Below are positions 1-8,800 of a stretch of DNA of 64,000 nt, piece after piece; position 1 is the stretch's first letter, and the number at the start of each line of letters is the position of its first letter. The notes under the pieces were generated by a model. That model had not been told where the DNA came from. It did not search any database and saw nothing but the letters and a program-made list of their open reading frames with translations. The stretch comes from Agrobacterium vitis (GTDB lineage: Bacteria; Pseudomonadota; Alphaproteobacteria; Rhizobiales; Rhizobiaceae). The DNA lies in NCBI RefSeq assembly GCF_037039395.1, contig NZ_CP146244.1, forward strand, positions 806,001 to 870,000. The letters run 5' to 3'. A program made the position numbers and the translations under genes.

Positions 1-228
1 ATCCCAAGGCTTGGGGCGGCAAAACAGCACCGGCTGAACACCATTCCTGGCATGATCCCCGATCCCTTCAACCTGCCTGACGGTTGCGTGTTTCACCCCA
101 GATGCGAGCTTGCCAGAGACGGTGACTGTCGGCGGATTTACCCACCCGTCACCCGGATTGACGACGAGCGCATTGCCCGTTGTCATGTTGTCGCGGAAGC
201 GATGGAAACAGGGAGTGCCGCCCAATGA
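1..228 (+). CDS. Peptide-type ABC transporter ATPase, C-terminal end (DppD/OppD-like, partial)
   Basis: Only the last 75 codons are in the window; the gene begins to the left. The tail carries a cysteine-rich C-terminal motif (GCVFHPRCELA followed by DCRR and RCHV) typical of the oligopeptide/dipeptide/nickel ATPases (oligo_HPY domain). It ends with TGA at 226-228, and the next ATPase starts inside the same ATGA, as expected for the DppD-DppF pair that forms the two nucleotide-binding subunits of one inner-membrane importer. The substrate cannot be told from this fragment. Confidence 0.85.
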   Translation: MPRLGAAKQHRLNTIPGMIPDPFNLPDGCVFHPRCELARDGDCRRIYPPVTRIDDERIARCHVVAEAMETGSAAQ

Positions 229-1256
229 CGGACCTATCCATGGCGCCTGAGCTCCTGATGGATGTCGCCGATCTGAAGAAACATTTCCCCATCCATTCCG
301 GCTTTCTCGGACGCCAGACCGGCGCCGTGCGTGCGGTGGAGAATGTCAGTTTTCAATTGCGCAAAGGGGAGACCCTGGGGCTGGTCGGTGAAAGCGGTTC
401 GGGAAAATCCACCGTCGCCCGGCTGCTGCTGCGGGCTTTTCCGGTCACCGAAGGACGGGTGACATTCCGACGCCGCAATGGTTCGCTGATCGACATTGCC
501 AAGGCGGGCAATGCCGAGATGCGCGAATTACGCGATGAAGTCCAGATGATCTTTCAGGACCCGTATTCGTCGCTCAATCCGCGCCTGCGGCTGCTGGAGA
601 TTATCGGCGAGCCGCTGATCAACAAGAAGGTAGCGAGGTCCGAAATCGAGGACCGGGTGGCGGACCTGCTGAAGCTCGTTGGCCTTCGCCCCGAATTCAT
701 GAGCCGTTATCCACATGCCTTTTCCGGCGGCCAGCGCCAGCGCATCGGCATCGCCCGGGCGCTTGCCGTCAACCCCAGCTTCATCGCCGCCGACGAAGCG
801 GTTTCGGCGCTGGATGTTTCGGTCGCGGCCCAGGTCGTCAACCTGATGCAGGACTTGCAGGAACAGTTCGGCCTGACCTATCTGTTCATCACCCATGATC
901 TGTCGATGGTCGAGCATATCGCCAACCGCGTCGGGGTGATGTATCTGGGCAGGCTGGTGGAAATTGCCGATACGGCAAGTCTGTTCGACAAGCCGCGCCA
1001 TCCCTATACCGAGGCCCTGCTGTCGTCTGTGCCGCAGCCAGATCCCCGCGCCAACGCCGCCAAGAAGCGGATCATCCTCAAGGGCGAAATCCCCAATGCC
1101 GCCAAGCCGCCGTCGGGCTGCGTCTTTCATCCCCGCTGTCCTTATGCCACCGATATCTGCCGTCAGGTGGAGCCGCAGCTGGAAGCGTTAGCTGGCAGCG
1201 ACAATGCCGTGCGCTGTCATCGCGCAGCGGAACTGGATCTGGCGGGCGTTCGCTGA
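225..1256 (+). CDS. Peptide-type ABC transporter ATP-binding protein (DppF/OppF-like)
   Basis: A 343-residue ATPase that would energise uptake of peptides or related solutes with its upstream partner. Visible motifs are Walker A (GESGSGKST), the Q-loop (MIFQDPYSSLNPR), the signature (SGGQRQR), Walker B (FIAADEAVSALD), the switch histidine (ITHD), and the C-terminal Cys-rich tail (GCVFHPRCPYA). I chose ATG 225 because it overlaps the stop of the previous gene by 4 bp (ATGA); an in-frame upstream codon at 180 would lie inside the upstream gene. It is the last gene of its operon; 180 bp of non-coding DNA follow. Confidence 0.88.
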   Translation: MTDLSMAPELLMDVADLKKHFPIHSGFLGRQTGAVRAVENVSFQLRKGETLGLVGESGSGKSTVARLLLRAFPVTEGRVTFRRRNGSLIDIAKAGNAEMRELRDEVQMIFQDPYSSLNPRLRLLEIIGEPLINKKVARSEIEDRVADLLKLVGLRPEFMSRYPHAFSGGQRQRIGIARALAVNPSFIAADEAVSALDVSVAAQVVNLMQDLQEQFGLTYLFITHDLSMVEHIANRVGVMYLGRLVEIADTASLFDKPRHPYTEALLSSVPQPDPRANAAKKRIILKGEIPNAAKPPSGCVFHPRCPYATDICRQVEPQLEALAGSDNAVRCHRAAELDLAGVR

Positions 1257-1435
1257 AATTGCTCCGAAACAGGATGACCTGGCGCTGGTAAGGACGGCGG
1301 GTCATTTCTTGTTTTATCGACACTGACCCAGGTCCTTGCGCAAATGTGACTCGATTTGCGGCGCAAACTGTGCAGTAGAATGCGCGACTGGCGTGGCGCT
1401 GGCGTTTGGACGTTTCGGTGCCAGGCAAAGCATAT

Positions 1436-2107
1436 GTGAGAGTATCGGCATTGCGGATTCTGGTTGTCGAAGACGATGTGATTCTGGGTTCTTCCCTGAA
1501 GAAGGCCTTTGAGAAACACGCCTATGGCGTGGACCTGATGCGTGATGGCGAATCCGGGCTGCTTGCCATTCAGGATAATGACTATGCCGTTGTTATTCTG
1601 GATGTGAACCTGCCGAAAGCCAGTGGTTTCGAGGTGGTTCGAACCTTGCGCGCCAGCGGCAACAAGGTTCCGGTCCTGTTGTTGACGGCGCTTGACAGTG
1701 TCCGCTCGCGGGTAGAGGGGCTGGATGAAGGGGCCGACGATTACCTGGTCAAGCCGTTCGATCTGGACGAGCTTCTGGCGCGTGTGCGTGCGCTTGCCCG
1801 CCGGTATGAAGGGCGCACCGAAACGTTGATCCGTTGCGGCAATGTCGAGCTTGACCCTTCCGCGATGATTGCTCGCCAGAACGGCACGCCCCTGCATGTG
1901 GCCGGCAAGGAGTTTCACTTGCTCAAGCTGCTGATGGAGCGCGCCGGGCGTTATGTCACCAAAAGCGATATCGAATACGCTCTCTACGATATTTCGGCCA
2001 TGGTGGAGAGCAATACGATAGAAGTGACGATCTACAGTCTGCGCAAAAAATTGGGCGCCGATTTCATCAAATCCATTAGAGGCGTCGGCTATATGGTCGA
2101 GCGGTGA
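1436..2107 (+). CDS. OmpR/PhoB-family response regulator (PmrA/QseB/TctD-like)
   Basis: A 223-residue DNA-binding response regulator. The receiver domain has the acidic pair (VVEDD), the phospho-acceptor aspartate near residue 56 (ILDVNLP) and the conserved lysine (YLVKPFD). The C-terminal winged helix ends with the usual KLGADFIKSIRGVGYMVER-like sequence. The histidine kinase gene starts 3 bp after the stop, so they form a pair. The start is uncertain: GTG 1436, TTG 1451 (MRILVVEDD) and TTG 1406 are all in frame, none with a strong ribosome-binding site. The family resembles regulators of envelope modification and tricarboxylate uptake. Its position 5' of the eight-gene operon at 3672 suggests, but does not prove, that it controls it. 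Confidence 0.88.
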   Translation: MRVSALRILVVEDDVILGSSLKKAFEKHAYGVDLMRDGESGLLAIQDNDYAVVILDVNLPKASGFEVVRTLRASGNKVPVLLLTALDSVRSRVEGLDEGADDYLVKPFDLDELLARVRALARRYEGRTETLIRCGNVELDPSAMIARQNGTPLHVAGKEFHLLKLLMERAGRYVTKSDIEYALYDISAMVESNTIEVTIYSLRKKLGADFIKSIRGVGYMVER

Positions 2108-2110
2108 CAC

Positions 2111-3493
2111 GTGACACTCAGTCAAAGACTGTTCCTGAGAATTCTGCCGACGCTGATCATAACAATTGCGCTTGTCGGCGCCTTTGCGTATCGAAGCGCC
2201 GATCGCGAGATCGAAAATATCTATGATGCGGAGTTGATCAACGACGCCAATACGCTTTGGGTCCTGCTCGACCATCCGCTCGCCAAGAATTCGGACAAGC
2301 CGATCGTCCAGATCCCCGATCTGGATTTCAACATGGACGACCAACTGTCCCTGAATGAGGACGCGGACGACTACGCCGATGCCCATGCCTTCCGGGCCTG
2401 GAAGAATGGCCGTCTGGTCATGGTCAGCAGCAATTCCTTTCCGGAATCGGTGCCGGAATTCAAACGCGGCTTTTCCGATTTCAACATCAACAACGAAGCC
2501 TGGCGGGTCTATTCTCTGCCGATCCCCAATTCCGAAGTCATTATCGAAGTGGCCGAGAAAATGGCGCTGCGCGACGGGCTGGTCGCCAATATCATTCTCA
2601 ACCTGTCCTTTCCATTGATGATCCTGGTGCCGGCCATCGCCATTCTGGTCTGGTTCGTCATTCACAACGGCCTTAGCCATATCAGGGGGCTTGTCCGGCA
2701 GATCAGGTCGCGCACACCGGACGATCTCTCGGCAATTTCCACCGATGGTTTGCCGCACGACCTCATTCCACTGGTTGGCTCGCTCAATCAGTTCATGGAA
2801 AAGCTGCGCATATCCCTGACGCTCGAGCGCCGCTTTGCAGATCTCGCCGCCCATCAGTTGCGCACGCCGCAGGCTGGCATAAAATTACTGCTGCAATTGA
2901 TCGAACGGTCCGATTCAGAAGACGAGCGACAGGCGTTGATGAAGGATTTGACCGCTAGCAATGAGCGGGCGATGCATCTCATCGAGCAGATGCTCAATCT
3001 GGCCCGTGTCAGCCACCAGCCTCTGAACCTGCAGGAGACCAATCTGTTCGATCTGGTTGCCAAGGCGCTGGCGGATTTCGGGCCAATCTTCAACGACAGA
3101 CGTTTACAGGTCGAGCTTTCCGGCGACGAAGAGGCATTGGTTGCCACCGACAGCGCCTTGTTGCGGATGATGATCGATAACGTCGTCGATAACGCCATCA
3201 AATATTCGCCGGATGCCGGTACAATGCAGGTTATGATCATCGCCAAGGGAGCCAGCTGGTGCGTTTCAGTCAATGACAGCGGACCGGGCATTCCCGTTCA
3301 GCATCGCGATAAGGTTTTCCAGCAATTTTACCGGGTTCCGACAACCGAGCGCGAGGGCACCGGGCTTGGTCTTGCCATTGCCGCGGCAATTGCGACCCGC
3401 CTGTCGGTCGATATCGAATTGGGTGTGCCTGACTGGGGCTATGGCTTGCGCATGGACCTGCTTGTGCCGGCCGATACGCTCACGTCCGCCTGA
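2111..3493 (+). CDS. Sensor histidine kinase, partner of the adjacent regulator
   Basis: A 460-residue membrane kinase starting at GTG 2111, 3 bp after the regulator. Order of parts: TM1 (about 8-27); a periplasmic domain (about 28-160) with a dense acidic patch around residues 69-92 that could bind cations; TM2 (about 162-185); a HAMP-like linker; the H-box with H248 (LAAHQLRTP); the N-box with N361 (DNAIKYSP); and glycine boxes DSGPGIP (389-395) and GTGLGLA (416-422). All catalytic motifs look intact. It resembles the QseC/PmrB/TctE group. The acidic patch as a cation sensor is inference. Confidence 0.88.
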   Translation: MTLSQRLFLRILPTLIITIALVGAFAYRSADREIENIYDAELINDANTLWVLLDHPLAKNSDKPIVQIPDLDFNMDDQLSLNEDADDYADAHAFRAWKNGRLVMVSSNSFPESVPEFKRGFSDFNINNEAWRVYSLPIPNSEVIIEVAEKMALRDGLVANIILNLSFPLMILVPAIAILVWFVIHNGLSHIRGLVRQIRSRTPDDLSAISTDGLPHDLIPLVGSLNQFMEKLRISLTLERRFADLAAHQLRTPQAGIKLLLQLIERSDSEDERQALMKDLTASNERAMHLIEQMLNLARVSHQPLNLQETNLFDLVAKALADFGPIFNDRRLQVELSGDEEALVATDSALLRMMIDNVVDNAIKYSPDAGTMQVMIIAKGASWCVSVNDSGPGIPVQHRDKVFQQFYRVPTTEREGTGLGLAIAAAIATRLSVDIELGVPDWGYGLRMDLLVPADTLTSA

Positions 3494-3591
3494 CCGGCAG
3501 ATCACAGTCATAGGCTGTAAATAAATGATTATAAAACAAAATTTTTAATGCGAGGACGGCACGGCAAGGCCGGACGGTAAAAAAATCACCA

Positions 3592-3619
3592 TTTAAGTTT
3601 CACTTCATTTTCGTCTAAT
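3592..3619 (+). promoter_or_regulatory. Candidate response-regulator box upstream of the eight-gene operon
   Basis: Three hexamers lie at exact 11-bp spacing: TTTAAG (3592-3597), CTTCAT (3603-3608) and TCTAAT (3614-3619). This resembles the PmrA/QseB-type arrangement YTTAAK-N5-YTTAAK, with one mismatch in each of the second and third copies. It lies 53 bp upstream of the first gene's ATG and downstream of the OmpR-type regulator gene. The assignment is by eye and tentative. Confidence 0.3.
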
Positions 3620-3671
3620 CCAGCTTTCAGTTCGCGGTTCTAGGGTTGCTTCACAGATTGAAGGAACCCCC

Positions 3672-4376
3672 ATGCAAGCTTTCTGCGATTTTGACGGTAC
3701 GATATCGAAACAGGATGTGACCGACCTGGTGCTGGAGCGCTTTGCTCTGCCCGAGTGGACGGATCTGGAGGCGCAATGGGACGCGGGAGAGATCAATTCC
3801 GCTGAATGCATGCGGGCTCAGATCCGTCTGCTTCAGGCCTATCGGCATGAGATCGACCGGTTTCTCGGCGAGGTCGAAATCGACGCCGGCTTTCCCGAAT
3901 TCCGCAGCTACTGCCTCCAGAACCATATCCGTCTGACCATCGTCAGCGATGGCGTCGACTATTTCATTCGCCGCGTTCTCAGTCACTACGGCATCACCGA
4001 TATCGAGGTGATCGCCAACCGGATGCTGGAACCATCCTGCGGCAACCCGACGGTCTTCGACCTCGATCATCCCTTTGCCAGCACCGGTTGCGTCACCGGA
4101 TCGGGTGTCTGCAAATGCAACGTCATCCGGGCTGGCGATGCGGATCACATCTATATCGGCGATGGCCGCTCGGATTTCTGCGTCTCCAGCCATGCTGCCA
4201 AACTGATCTTCGCCAAATCCAAACTGGCCGTTCATTGCCAGGAAAACCGGATACCCTTCATCGCCTACCGCGATTTCACCGATATCACAGCCGCACTCAA
4301 GACCTTGAAGACCAAGTCCCTGGCGATTGGGGCCGGTGCTGCTGTGACGACTGTTCCTGCATCAAAAATAGCTTAG
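3672..4376 (+). CDS. MtnX-like HAD-IB phosphatase
   Basis: A 234-residue cytosolic HAD hydrolase, presumably removing phosphate from a small pathway intermediate. The DxDGT motif is at residues 6-10 (CDFDGTIS; D6 nucleophile, D8 acid/base), the second motif is IVSDGVDY, and the metal-binding motif is YIGDGRSD. It resembles MtnX (methionine salvage phosphatase) and phosphoserine phosphatase, but no other methionine-salvage gene is present, so the substrate is unknown. ATG 3672 has an AAGGAA ribosome-binding site 5 nt upstream. First gene of the eight-gene operon; the aminotransferase follows after 13 bp. Confidence 0.8.
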   Translation: MQAFCDFDGTISKQDVTDLVLERFALPEWTDLEAQWDAGEINSAECMRAQIRLLQAYRHEIDRFLGEVEIDAGFPEFRSYCLQNHIRLTIVSDGVDYFIRRVLSHYGITDIEVIANRMLEPSCGNPTVFDLDHPFASTGCVTGSGVCKCNVIRAGDADHIYIGDGRSDFCVSSHAAKLIFAKSKLAVHCQENRIPFIAYRDFTDITAALKTLKTKSLAIGAGAAVTTVPASKIA

Positions 4377-4389
4377 GGAAAACAAGACT

Positions 4390-5802
4390 ATGCGTGCAAC
4401 GCTCAAGATTGCCGAACCACCTGTCGCCTCGCCTTCGGAAGACGAGCTGAGACAGCTTGAGAACCTCTATTGTTCTCACGGTGATACCGTCCACTATACG
4501 GATAAGCCGAAATTCTTCGAAGGCTGCGAAGGCTCCTTCGTCTACGACGCCAGCCAGACGCCGTTTCTCGACCTGCAAATGTGGTATTCCGCCGTCAATT
4601 TCGGCTATCGCAACGAACGGCTGAACAATGCGGCACATCGTCAGCTCGACCAGCTTCCGCAGGTGGCCTCCCAATATCTGCACCGGGAAAAAGTCGAACT
4701 GGCCGCGCTGATTGCCCGCGATGCGGAACAGAAATTCGGCCATAAGGGCCGCGTCCATTTCAATGTCGGCGGCTCCCAGGCTGTCGAGGATTCCCTGAAA
4801 CTGGTGCGCAATTTCACCGGCGGCAAAAGCCTGATGTTCGCCTTTGAGGGCGGCTATCATGGCCGCACGCTCGGCGCGAGCGCGATCACCTCAAGCTATC
4901 GCTATCGCCGCCGGTATGGCCATTTTGGCGATCGCGCCCAGTTCATCGAATTTCCCTATCACTTCCGTGGACCGAAAGGCATGTCCAAGGAAGAATACGG
5001 GCAGATCTGCGTCGATAAATTCGCCCGGTTGTTCGAAAGCGAATATAACGGCGTCTGGGACCCCAAGGCCGGTAAATCCGAATATGCCGCTTTCTATGTA
5101 GAGCCGATCCAGGGCACCGGCGGCTATGTCATTCCGCCGATGAATTTCTTCACCGGTTTGAAGAAGGTGCTTGATGACCACGGCATCCTGATGGTCGTCG
5201 ATGAGATCCAGATGGGCGTTTACCGCACTGGCAAGCTGTGGTCCATTGAGCATTTCGGTGTGTCGCCTGATGTTCTGGTGTTCGGCAAGGCCATTACCAA
5301 TGGTCTCAATCCGCTGTCCGGCATCTGGGCGCGTGAGGAAATGATCAACCCGACGATCTTCCCGCCCGGCTCGACCCATTCGACCTTCGCTAGCAATCCG
5401 ATGGGCACCGCCGTTGCACTGGAAACCATGAAAATGGTCGGCGAGGGTGATTTTGGCGCCAGCGTCATGGAAAAAGGCGCCCGCTTCCTCGATGGATTGA
5501 AGGTTCTCGAAAAGCGTCATGCTATCGTCGGTGATGTCGATGGTCTCGGCCTCGCCCTGCGGATGGAAATCTGCAAGGAAGACGGGTTTACCCCCGACAA
5601 GGCAACGCTCGACTGGATGTCCGACGAAGGCATGAAGGGCGATCTGGTTGTCGATGGCAAGACCTATGGTCTGGTGCTCGATGTCGGCGGCTACCATAAG
5701 AACGTCATCACGCTGGCTCCCAACCTGATGATCAGCAACAGCGAAATCGATCTGGCGCTCACCCTGCTCGATCAGCTGCTGACCCGCGCTGCACGGAGGT
5801 AG
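4390..5802 (+). CDS. Class III PLP-dependent aminotransferase
   Basis: A 470-residue fold-type I aminotransferase of the omega-amino-acid/diaminobutyrate/ornithine transaminase group. Visible features are the phosphate-binding GGSQA segment (about 127-131), the YHGRT motif (156-160), VVDEIQMG with D271 contacting PLP nitrogen, and the Schiff-base lysine K300 in VFGKAITNG. It would swap an amino group between an amine or omega-amino acid and an aldehyde. The start ATG 4390 is preceded by AGGGAA. The next gene begins 4 bp after the stop, and its ribosome-binding site overlaps this gene's end. The substrate cannot be read from sequence. Confidence 0.85.
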   Translation: MRATLKIAEPPVASPSEDELRQLENLYCSHGDTVHYTDKPKFFEGCEGSFVYDASQTPFLDLQMWYSAVNFGYRNERLNNAAHRQLDQLPQVASQYLHREKVELAALIARDAEQKFGHKGRVHFNVGGSQAVEDSLKLVRNFTGGKSLMFAFEGGYHGRTLGASAITSSYRYRRRYGHFGDRAQFIEFPYHFRGPKGMSKEEYGQICVDKFARLFESEYNGVWDPKAGKSEYAAFYVEPIQGTGGYVIPPMNFFTGLKKVLDDHGILMVVDEIQMGVYRTGKLWSIEHFGVSPDVLVFGKAITNGLNPLSGIWAREEMINPTIFPPGSTHSTFASNPMGTAVALETMKMVGEGDFGASVMEKGARFLDGLKVLEKRHAIVGDVDGLGLALRMEICKEDGFTPDKATLDWMSDEGMKGDLVVDGKTYGLVLDVGGYHKNVITLAPNLMISNSEIDLALTLLDQLLTRAARR

Positions 5803-5806
5803 AGCC

Positions 5807-6760
5807 GTGCAACTCCTGCTTCTTCACCTCGATGACGCGCTGGAGTTGCAGCCCGAATTCATGCGCTCCTGCAAGATGGCAGGCGCGCATGAACTCAACG
5901 AACAGCAAAGCGGCAGGGCGGTGCGTCTCTGGGGTCGGCAAGCGGCGCTCGATACGCTCTGGCGCAAGCTAACGCAGGCGGGACGGCAGGGCTCTGCCGA
6001 ACCGCGCCTCTGCTTCATGGGGTCGGGCGATTTCCACCATGTCACATCGCTGCTGATCGATCAGGCGTTGGAAAACCGCAGCGAGCGGGTGACCGTCATT
6101 CACATCGACAATCATCCCGACTGGGTGCATTTCGATGGCGGTATGCATTGCGGCTCCTGGGTCAACCGCACCCTTGCCAATCCGCAGGTCGATAAAGTTA
6201 TCACCATCGGCGTCTGTAGCAATGATCTGGAGACGCCCGAGCGCAAAGGTGCAAATCTCGACCTGCTCGCCAGTGGGCGGCTTGAGCTTTATCCCTATAT
6301 GCATCCGCCAAGCCGGGTGAAGGCCAGTTACGGTGCCGGGCAATCCTACCGGCAGCATGACCGCGATCTCTATTGGCAAACCATCGCCGAGATCGGCGAG
6401 ATGAATTTCATCGATCGGCTGCTGGCGGGGATCGAGACGGAATGCGTCTACATCACCTTGGACAAGGATGTCCTGGTTCAGGGTGATGCGGTGACCAATT
6501 GGGACCAGGGCCGCATGCAGATGCCCTATGTCCTGTCGATCATCAGCGCCATCGGTGAGCGCTATCGGATTATCGGCGCCGATGTGACGGGGGATTATTC
6601 CCGTCCCGACTATAGCGGCACTCTCTGGACCCGGATGTTGAAAAAGGGCGAGATCCTGATCGATCAACCCCGCCATACATGCTCCGGGCCGCAGATCTGC
6701 ACTATCAACAGCGCCGCAAACCTCGCGCTGTTGGATGTCTTCGGGGAGCAGATGCGATGA
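5807..6760 (+). CDS. Arginase-fold (ureohydrolase-like) metalloenzyme
   Basis: A 317-residue protein with the dinuclear-metal ligand set of arginase/agmatinase enzymes: GSGDFHH (H77/H78), HIDNHPD (D101, H103, D105) and TLDKD (D219, D221). The spacing and general layout fit the fold, though the classical agmatinase sequence around the second motif (DAHxD) is altered to DNHPD. It may hydrolyse a guanidino or amide-type group on the pathway intermediate. GTG 5807 has a very strong Shine-Dalgarno (ACGGAGGT, 5793-5800) overlapping the end of the aminotransferase gene, which supports co-translation. The stop overlaps the next ATG (ATGA). Confidence 0.75.
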   Translation: MQLLLLHLDDALELQPEFMRSCKMAGAHELNEQQSGRAVRLWGRQAALDTLWRKLTQAGRQGSAEPRLCFMGSGDFHHVTSLLIDQALENRSERVTVIHIDNHPDWVHFDGGMHCGSWVNRTLANPQVDKVITIGVCSNDLETPERKGANLDLLASGRLELYPYMHPPSRVKASYGAGQSYRQHDRDLYWQTIAEIGEMNFIDRLLAGIETECVYITLDKDVLVQGDAVTNWDQGRMQMPYVLSIISAIGERYRIIGADVTGDYSRPDYSGTLWTRMLKKGEILIDQPRHTCSGPQICTINSAANLALLDVFGEQMR

Positions 6761-7110
6761 AGCAGGGGCTCGACCTGTCGATGCTGGCGCTGATCCTGTT
6801 CTGCATCCTGACGGAGACAGGCCGGGAGATCTGCTTCAAAAAAGGGGCGGCCACGGGCGATGCCAGGCAGATGGTCCTGCGGCCCGTCGTCTGGGCCGGG
6901 ATCTGCTTCTGGCTCATCGAGCTCCTGGCCTGGAGCCGGGTACTGGCCAGCGTTTCGCTGTCCATCGCCTTTCCAATCATGGCGATGAGCTATGCCACCA
7001 TCACGATTGCCGGTGCGGTGATCTTCAAGGAATCCATCAACCTTCGCCATGCCGTCGGGGTCGCGCTTGTGACTGCCGGTGTGGTCTGTGTCGGAGCAAC
7101 AGGACTATGA
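6757..7110 (+). CDS. Small SMR/EamA-like membrane protein (first of two)
   Basis: A 117-residue hydrophobic protein with about four predicted membrane helices, the size of small multidrug resistance proteins and of the ArnE/ArnF undecaprenyl-phosphate-aminoarabinose flippase subunits. Features include an early acidic residue in TM1 (FCILTETGREICFKKGA) and a C-terminal helix (GVALVTAGVVCVGATGL). The start ATG 6757 overlaps the arginase-like stop, and its own stop overlaps the desaturase ATG. A second protein of the same type closes the operon (10007-10375), so the two may form a heterodimer that exports or flips the operon's product. That role is inference. Confidence 0.75.
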   Translation: MKQGLDLSMLALILFCILTETGREICFKKGAATGDARQMVLRPVVWAGICFWLIELLAWSRVLASVSLSIAFPIMAMSYATITIAGAVIFKESINLRHAVGVALVTAGVVCVGATGL

Positions 7111-7988
7111 AACTCTTTGCCTATTCGAAATGGGATAGCGTGTCTGTCGCAGCCGCAGCGCTGCATCTGGCCTTCAATATCTATTTGATCGCCGGGTTCG
7201 AGAGCCGGCCGCTGTGGCTCTCCTTCGTGCTGGCCTGCATTTATGCGCTGTCGATTTCCTGGAACATCAACAGCATTTCCCATAACTTCATTCACACGCC
7301 CTATTTCAAGCCGCGCTGGATGAACTATGCCTTCAGCCTGCTGGAATCGATCACCATCGGCTTTTCCCAGACCTATTATCACTGGGTCCATATGCGCCAT
7401 CATTCCGGCAATAGCGACCGGCCGGATGAAAGCGGCAAGACCGTCGATCTGCTGTCAATCTATAAGCATGGCAAGAACGGCGAGCCGGAAAATGTGTTTT
7501 CCTATACGTTTTTGAGCTTCTTCCGGGACGATCTGGGTGAAATCCATCGGGCCATCGCTGCAAAGCGGCCGTTCGAAGCCAAGTGGGGCCGGATCGAACT
7601 GATCGCCTTCATTCTCGTCGCGCTGGCGGCCCTGGCCTATGACTGGAAGGCGACACTGTTTCTCGTGCCGTTCTATTATCTCGGCAATTGCCTGTCATCT
7701 CTCAATGGTTACTACGAGCACCTGCATGGCGATCCGGACGAGCCGATTGCCTGGGGCGTCAGCAGCTACAAGAGCTTCTATAACTGGCTGTGGTTCGGCA
7801 ATGGCTATCACGCTGAACACCATTACCGGCCTAAAACCCATTGGACGCAATTGCCGCTGCTGCATGACCGTATCAGGGAAGAGCAGGAAAAGGCCGGTAC
7901 TCACGTGATCAGCACCTGCCACGCGCTCGGCTTCATGGCCAAGGAAAACCTGGCCAAAGAGACCTTGTCAGGGGAGGGGACACGATGA
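7107..7988 (+). CDS. Membrane fatty-acid desaturase/hydroxylase-like di-iron enzyme
   Basis: A 293-residue integral membrane protein carrying the three histidine clusters of the membrane di-iron desaturase/hydroxylase superfamily: HNFIH (59-63), HMRHH (95-99) and HAEHH (235-239), with an extra EHLH at 204-207. Hydrophobic stretches lie between them. The enzyme would use O2 to desaturate or hydroxylate an acyl chain or another hydrophobic or amine substrate. ATG 7107 overlaps the upstream stop by 4 bp; a longer in-frame reading from 6735 runs inside the preceding gene and is rejected. No electron-transfer partner is encoded nearby. Confidence 0.82.
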   Translation: MKLFAYSKWDSVSVAAAALHLAFNIYLIAGFESRPLWLSFVLACIYALSISWNINSISHNFIHTPYFKPRWMNYAFSLLESITIGFSQTYYHWVHMRHHSGNSDRPDESGKTVDLLSIYKHGKNGEPENVFSYTFLSFFRDDLGEIHRAIAAKRPFEAKWGRIELIAFILVALAALAYDWKATLFLVPFYYLGNCLSSLNGYYEHLHGDPDEPIAWGVSSYKSFYNWLWFGNGYHAEHHYRPKTHWTQLPLLHDRIREEQEKAGTHVISTCHALGFMAKENLAKETLSGEGTR

Positions 7989-8800
7989 GCACCGATGCGC
8001 TGTCCTTTTTTCAGGAAGGAAGCAATGGCAGCGGCATCCTTCTTGTCCATGGTCTGACCGGAGCGCCGGCAGAAATGCGATTGGTGGCCCGGCAATTGCA
8101 CCGGCGCGGATATTCGGTCTATGCTCCGCTTCTGGCAGGCCACGGAACGGACGAAGCGGCCTTGCGCAAGACGCGCTGGCAGGATTGGCTTGAGAGCGTC
8201 GAGGAGGCCGGACAGGTTCTGGCCTCACGGGTCGATGCGGCCTTTGCCGCTGGCATTTGCGCTGGTGGAAAGCTGGCGCTGATGGCGGCGGACCGCCAGC
8301 CTTTGACCCTTCGTGCGGCGGCCATCTACTCGCCCTGCTTCCATTATGATGGCTGGGACATTCCCCGCCATTACAATTTCATGGCCCGCAATATTCGCTG
8401 GCTGGCGAAGATTCCGTTCCTGGATCGGTTGAGGTTTCACGAAACCCGCTCGCTCGGCATCAAGGACGACCGGCTGCGCAACAAGATTGCCGCCATGAAT
8501 GGCGACGGCGTGCTGGAGAGCTTCCCCGGCAAGGGATTGGTGGAAATGGACAAGCTCGGGCGGGTGCTGAAAGCCCGGCTGCCTTCGATGCAGACGCCGA
8601 CGCTGATCGTTCATTCGCTTGAGGACGATGTCAGCAGCCCAAGCCATGCCCAATATATCTCATCCCATCTCGGCGGGCCGCGTGAACTACATTGGCTGCG
8701 GGACAGCTATCACATGATCCATATGGACCGCCAGCATCGGCATGTCGCCGATCTGACTGCGGATTTTTTCGAGGCTCATTATGTACCGGACCGCGCATAA
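7985..8800 (+). CDS. Alpha/beta hydrolase (carboxylesterase-like)
   Basis: A 271-residue alpha/beta-fold hydrolase. It opens with LLVHGLTGAPAEM (oxyanion-hole HG motif), followed by YSVYAPLLAGHGTD. The probable nucleophile region is AAGICAGGKLAL, which has Cys rather than Ser at the elbow centre (G-x-C-x-G). The acid is in VHSLEDDVSS and the histidine in RDSYHMIHMD. The overall look is of the monoacylglycerol-lipase/Est30 carboxylesterase group; the Cys in the elbow is unusual and could indicate dienelactone-hydrolase-like or acyl-transfer chemistry. The start ATG 7985 overlaps the desaturase stop (ATGA). Its role in the operon is unknown. Confidence 0.8.
   Translation: MSTDALSFFQEGSNGSGILLVHGLTGAPAEMRLVARQLHRRGYSVYAPLLAGHGTDEAALRKTRWQDWLESVEEAGQVLASRVDAAFAAGICAGGKLALMAADRQPLTLRAAAIYSPCFHYDGWDIPRHYNFMARNIRWLAKIPFLDRLRFHETRSLGIKDDRLRNKIAAMNGDGVLESFPGKGLVEMDKLGRVLKARLPSMQTPTLIVHSLEDDVSSPSHAQYISSHLGGPRELHWLRDSYHMIHMDRQHRHVADLTADFFEAHYVPDRA

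Noticed and set aside
1217..2854. Open frame of 545 codons on the minus strand, antisense to the two-component genes
   Set aside because: It runs against two well-supported genes with intact motifs, has no family resemblance, and long antisense frames are expected in GC-rich coding DNA.
6735..7106. Apparent N-terminal extension of the desaturase
   Set aside because: It overlaps the SMR-like gene completely in another frame; ATG 7107 is coupled to that gene's stop.
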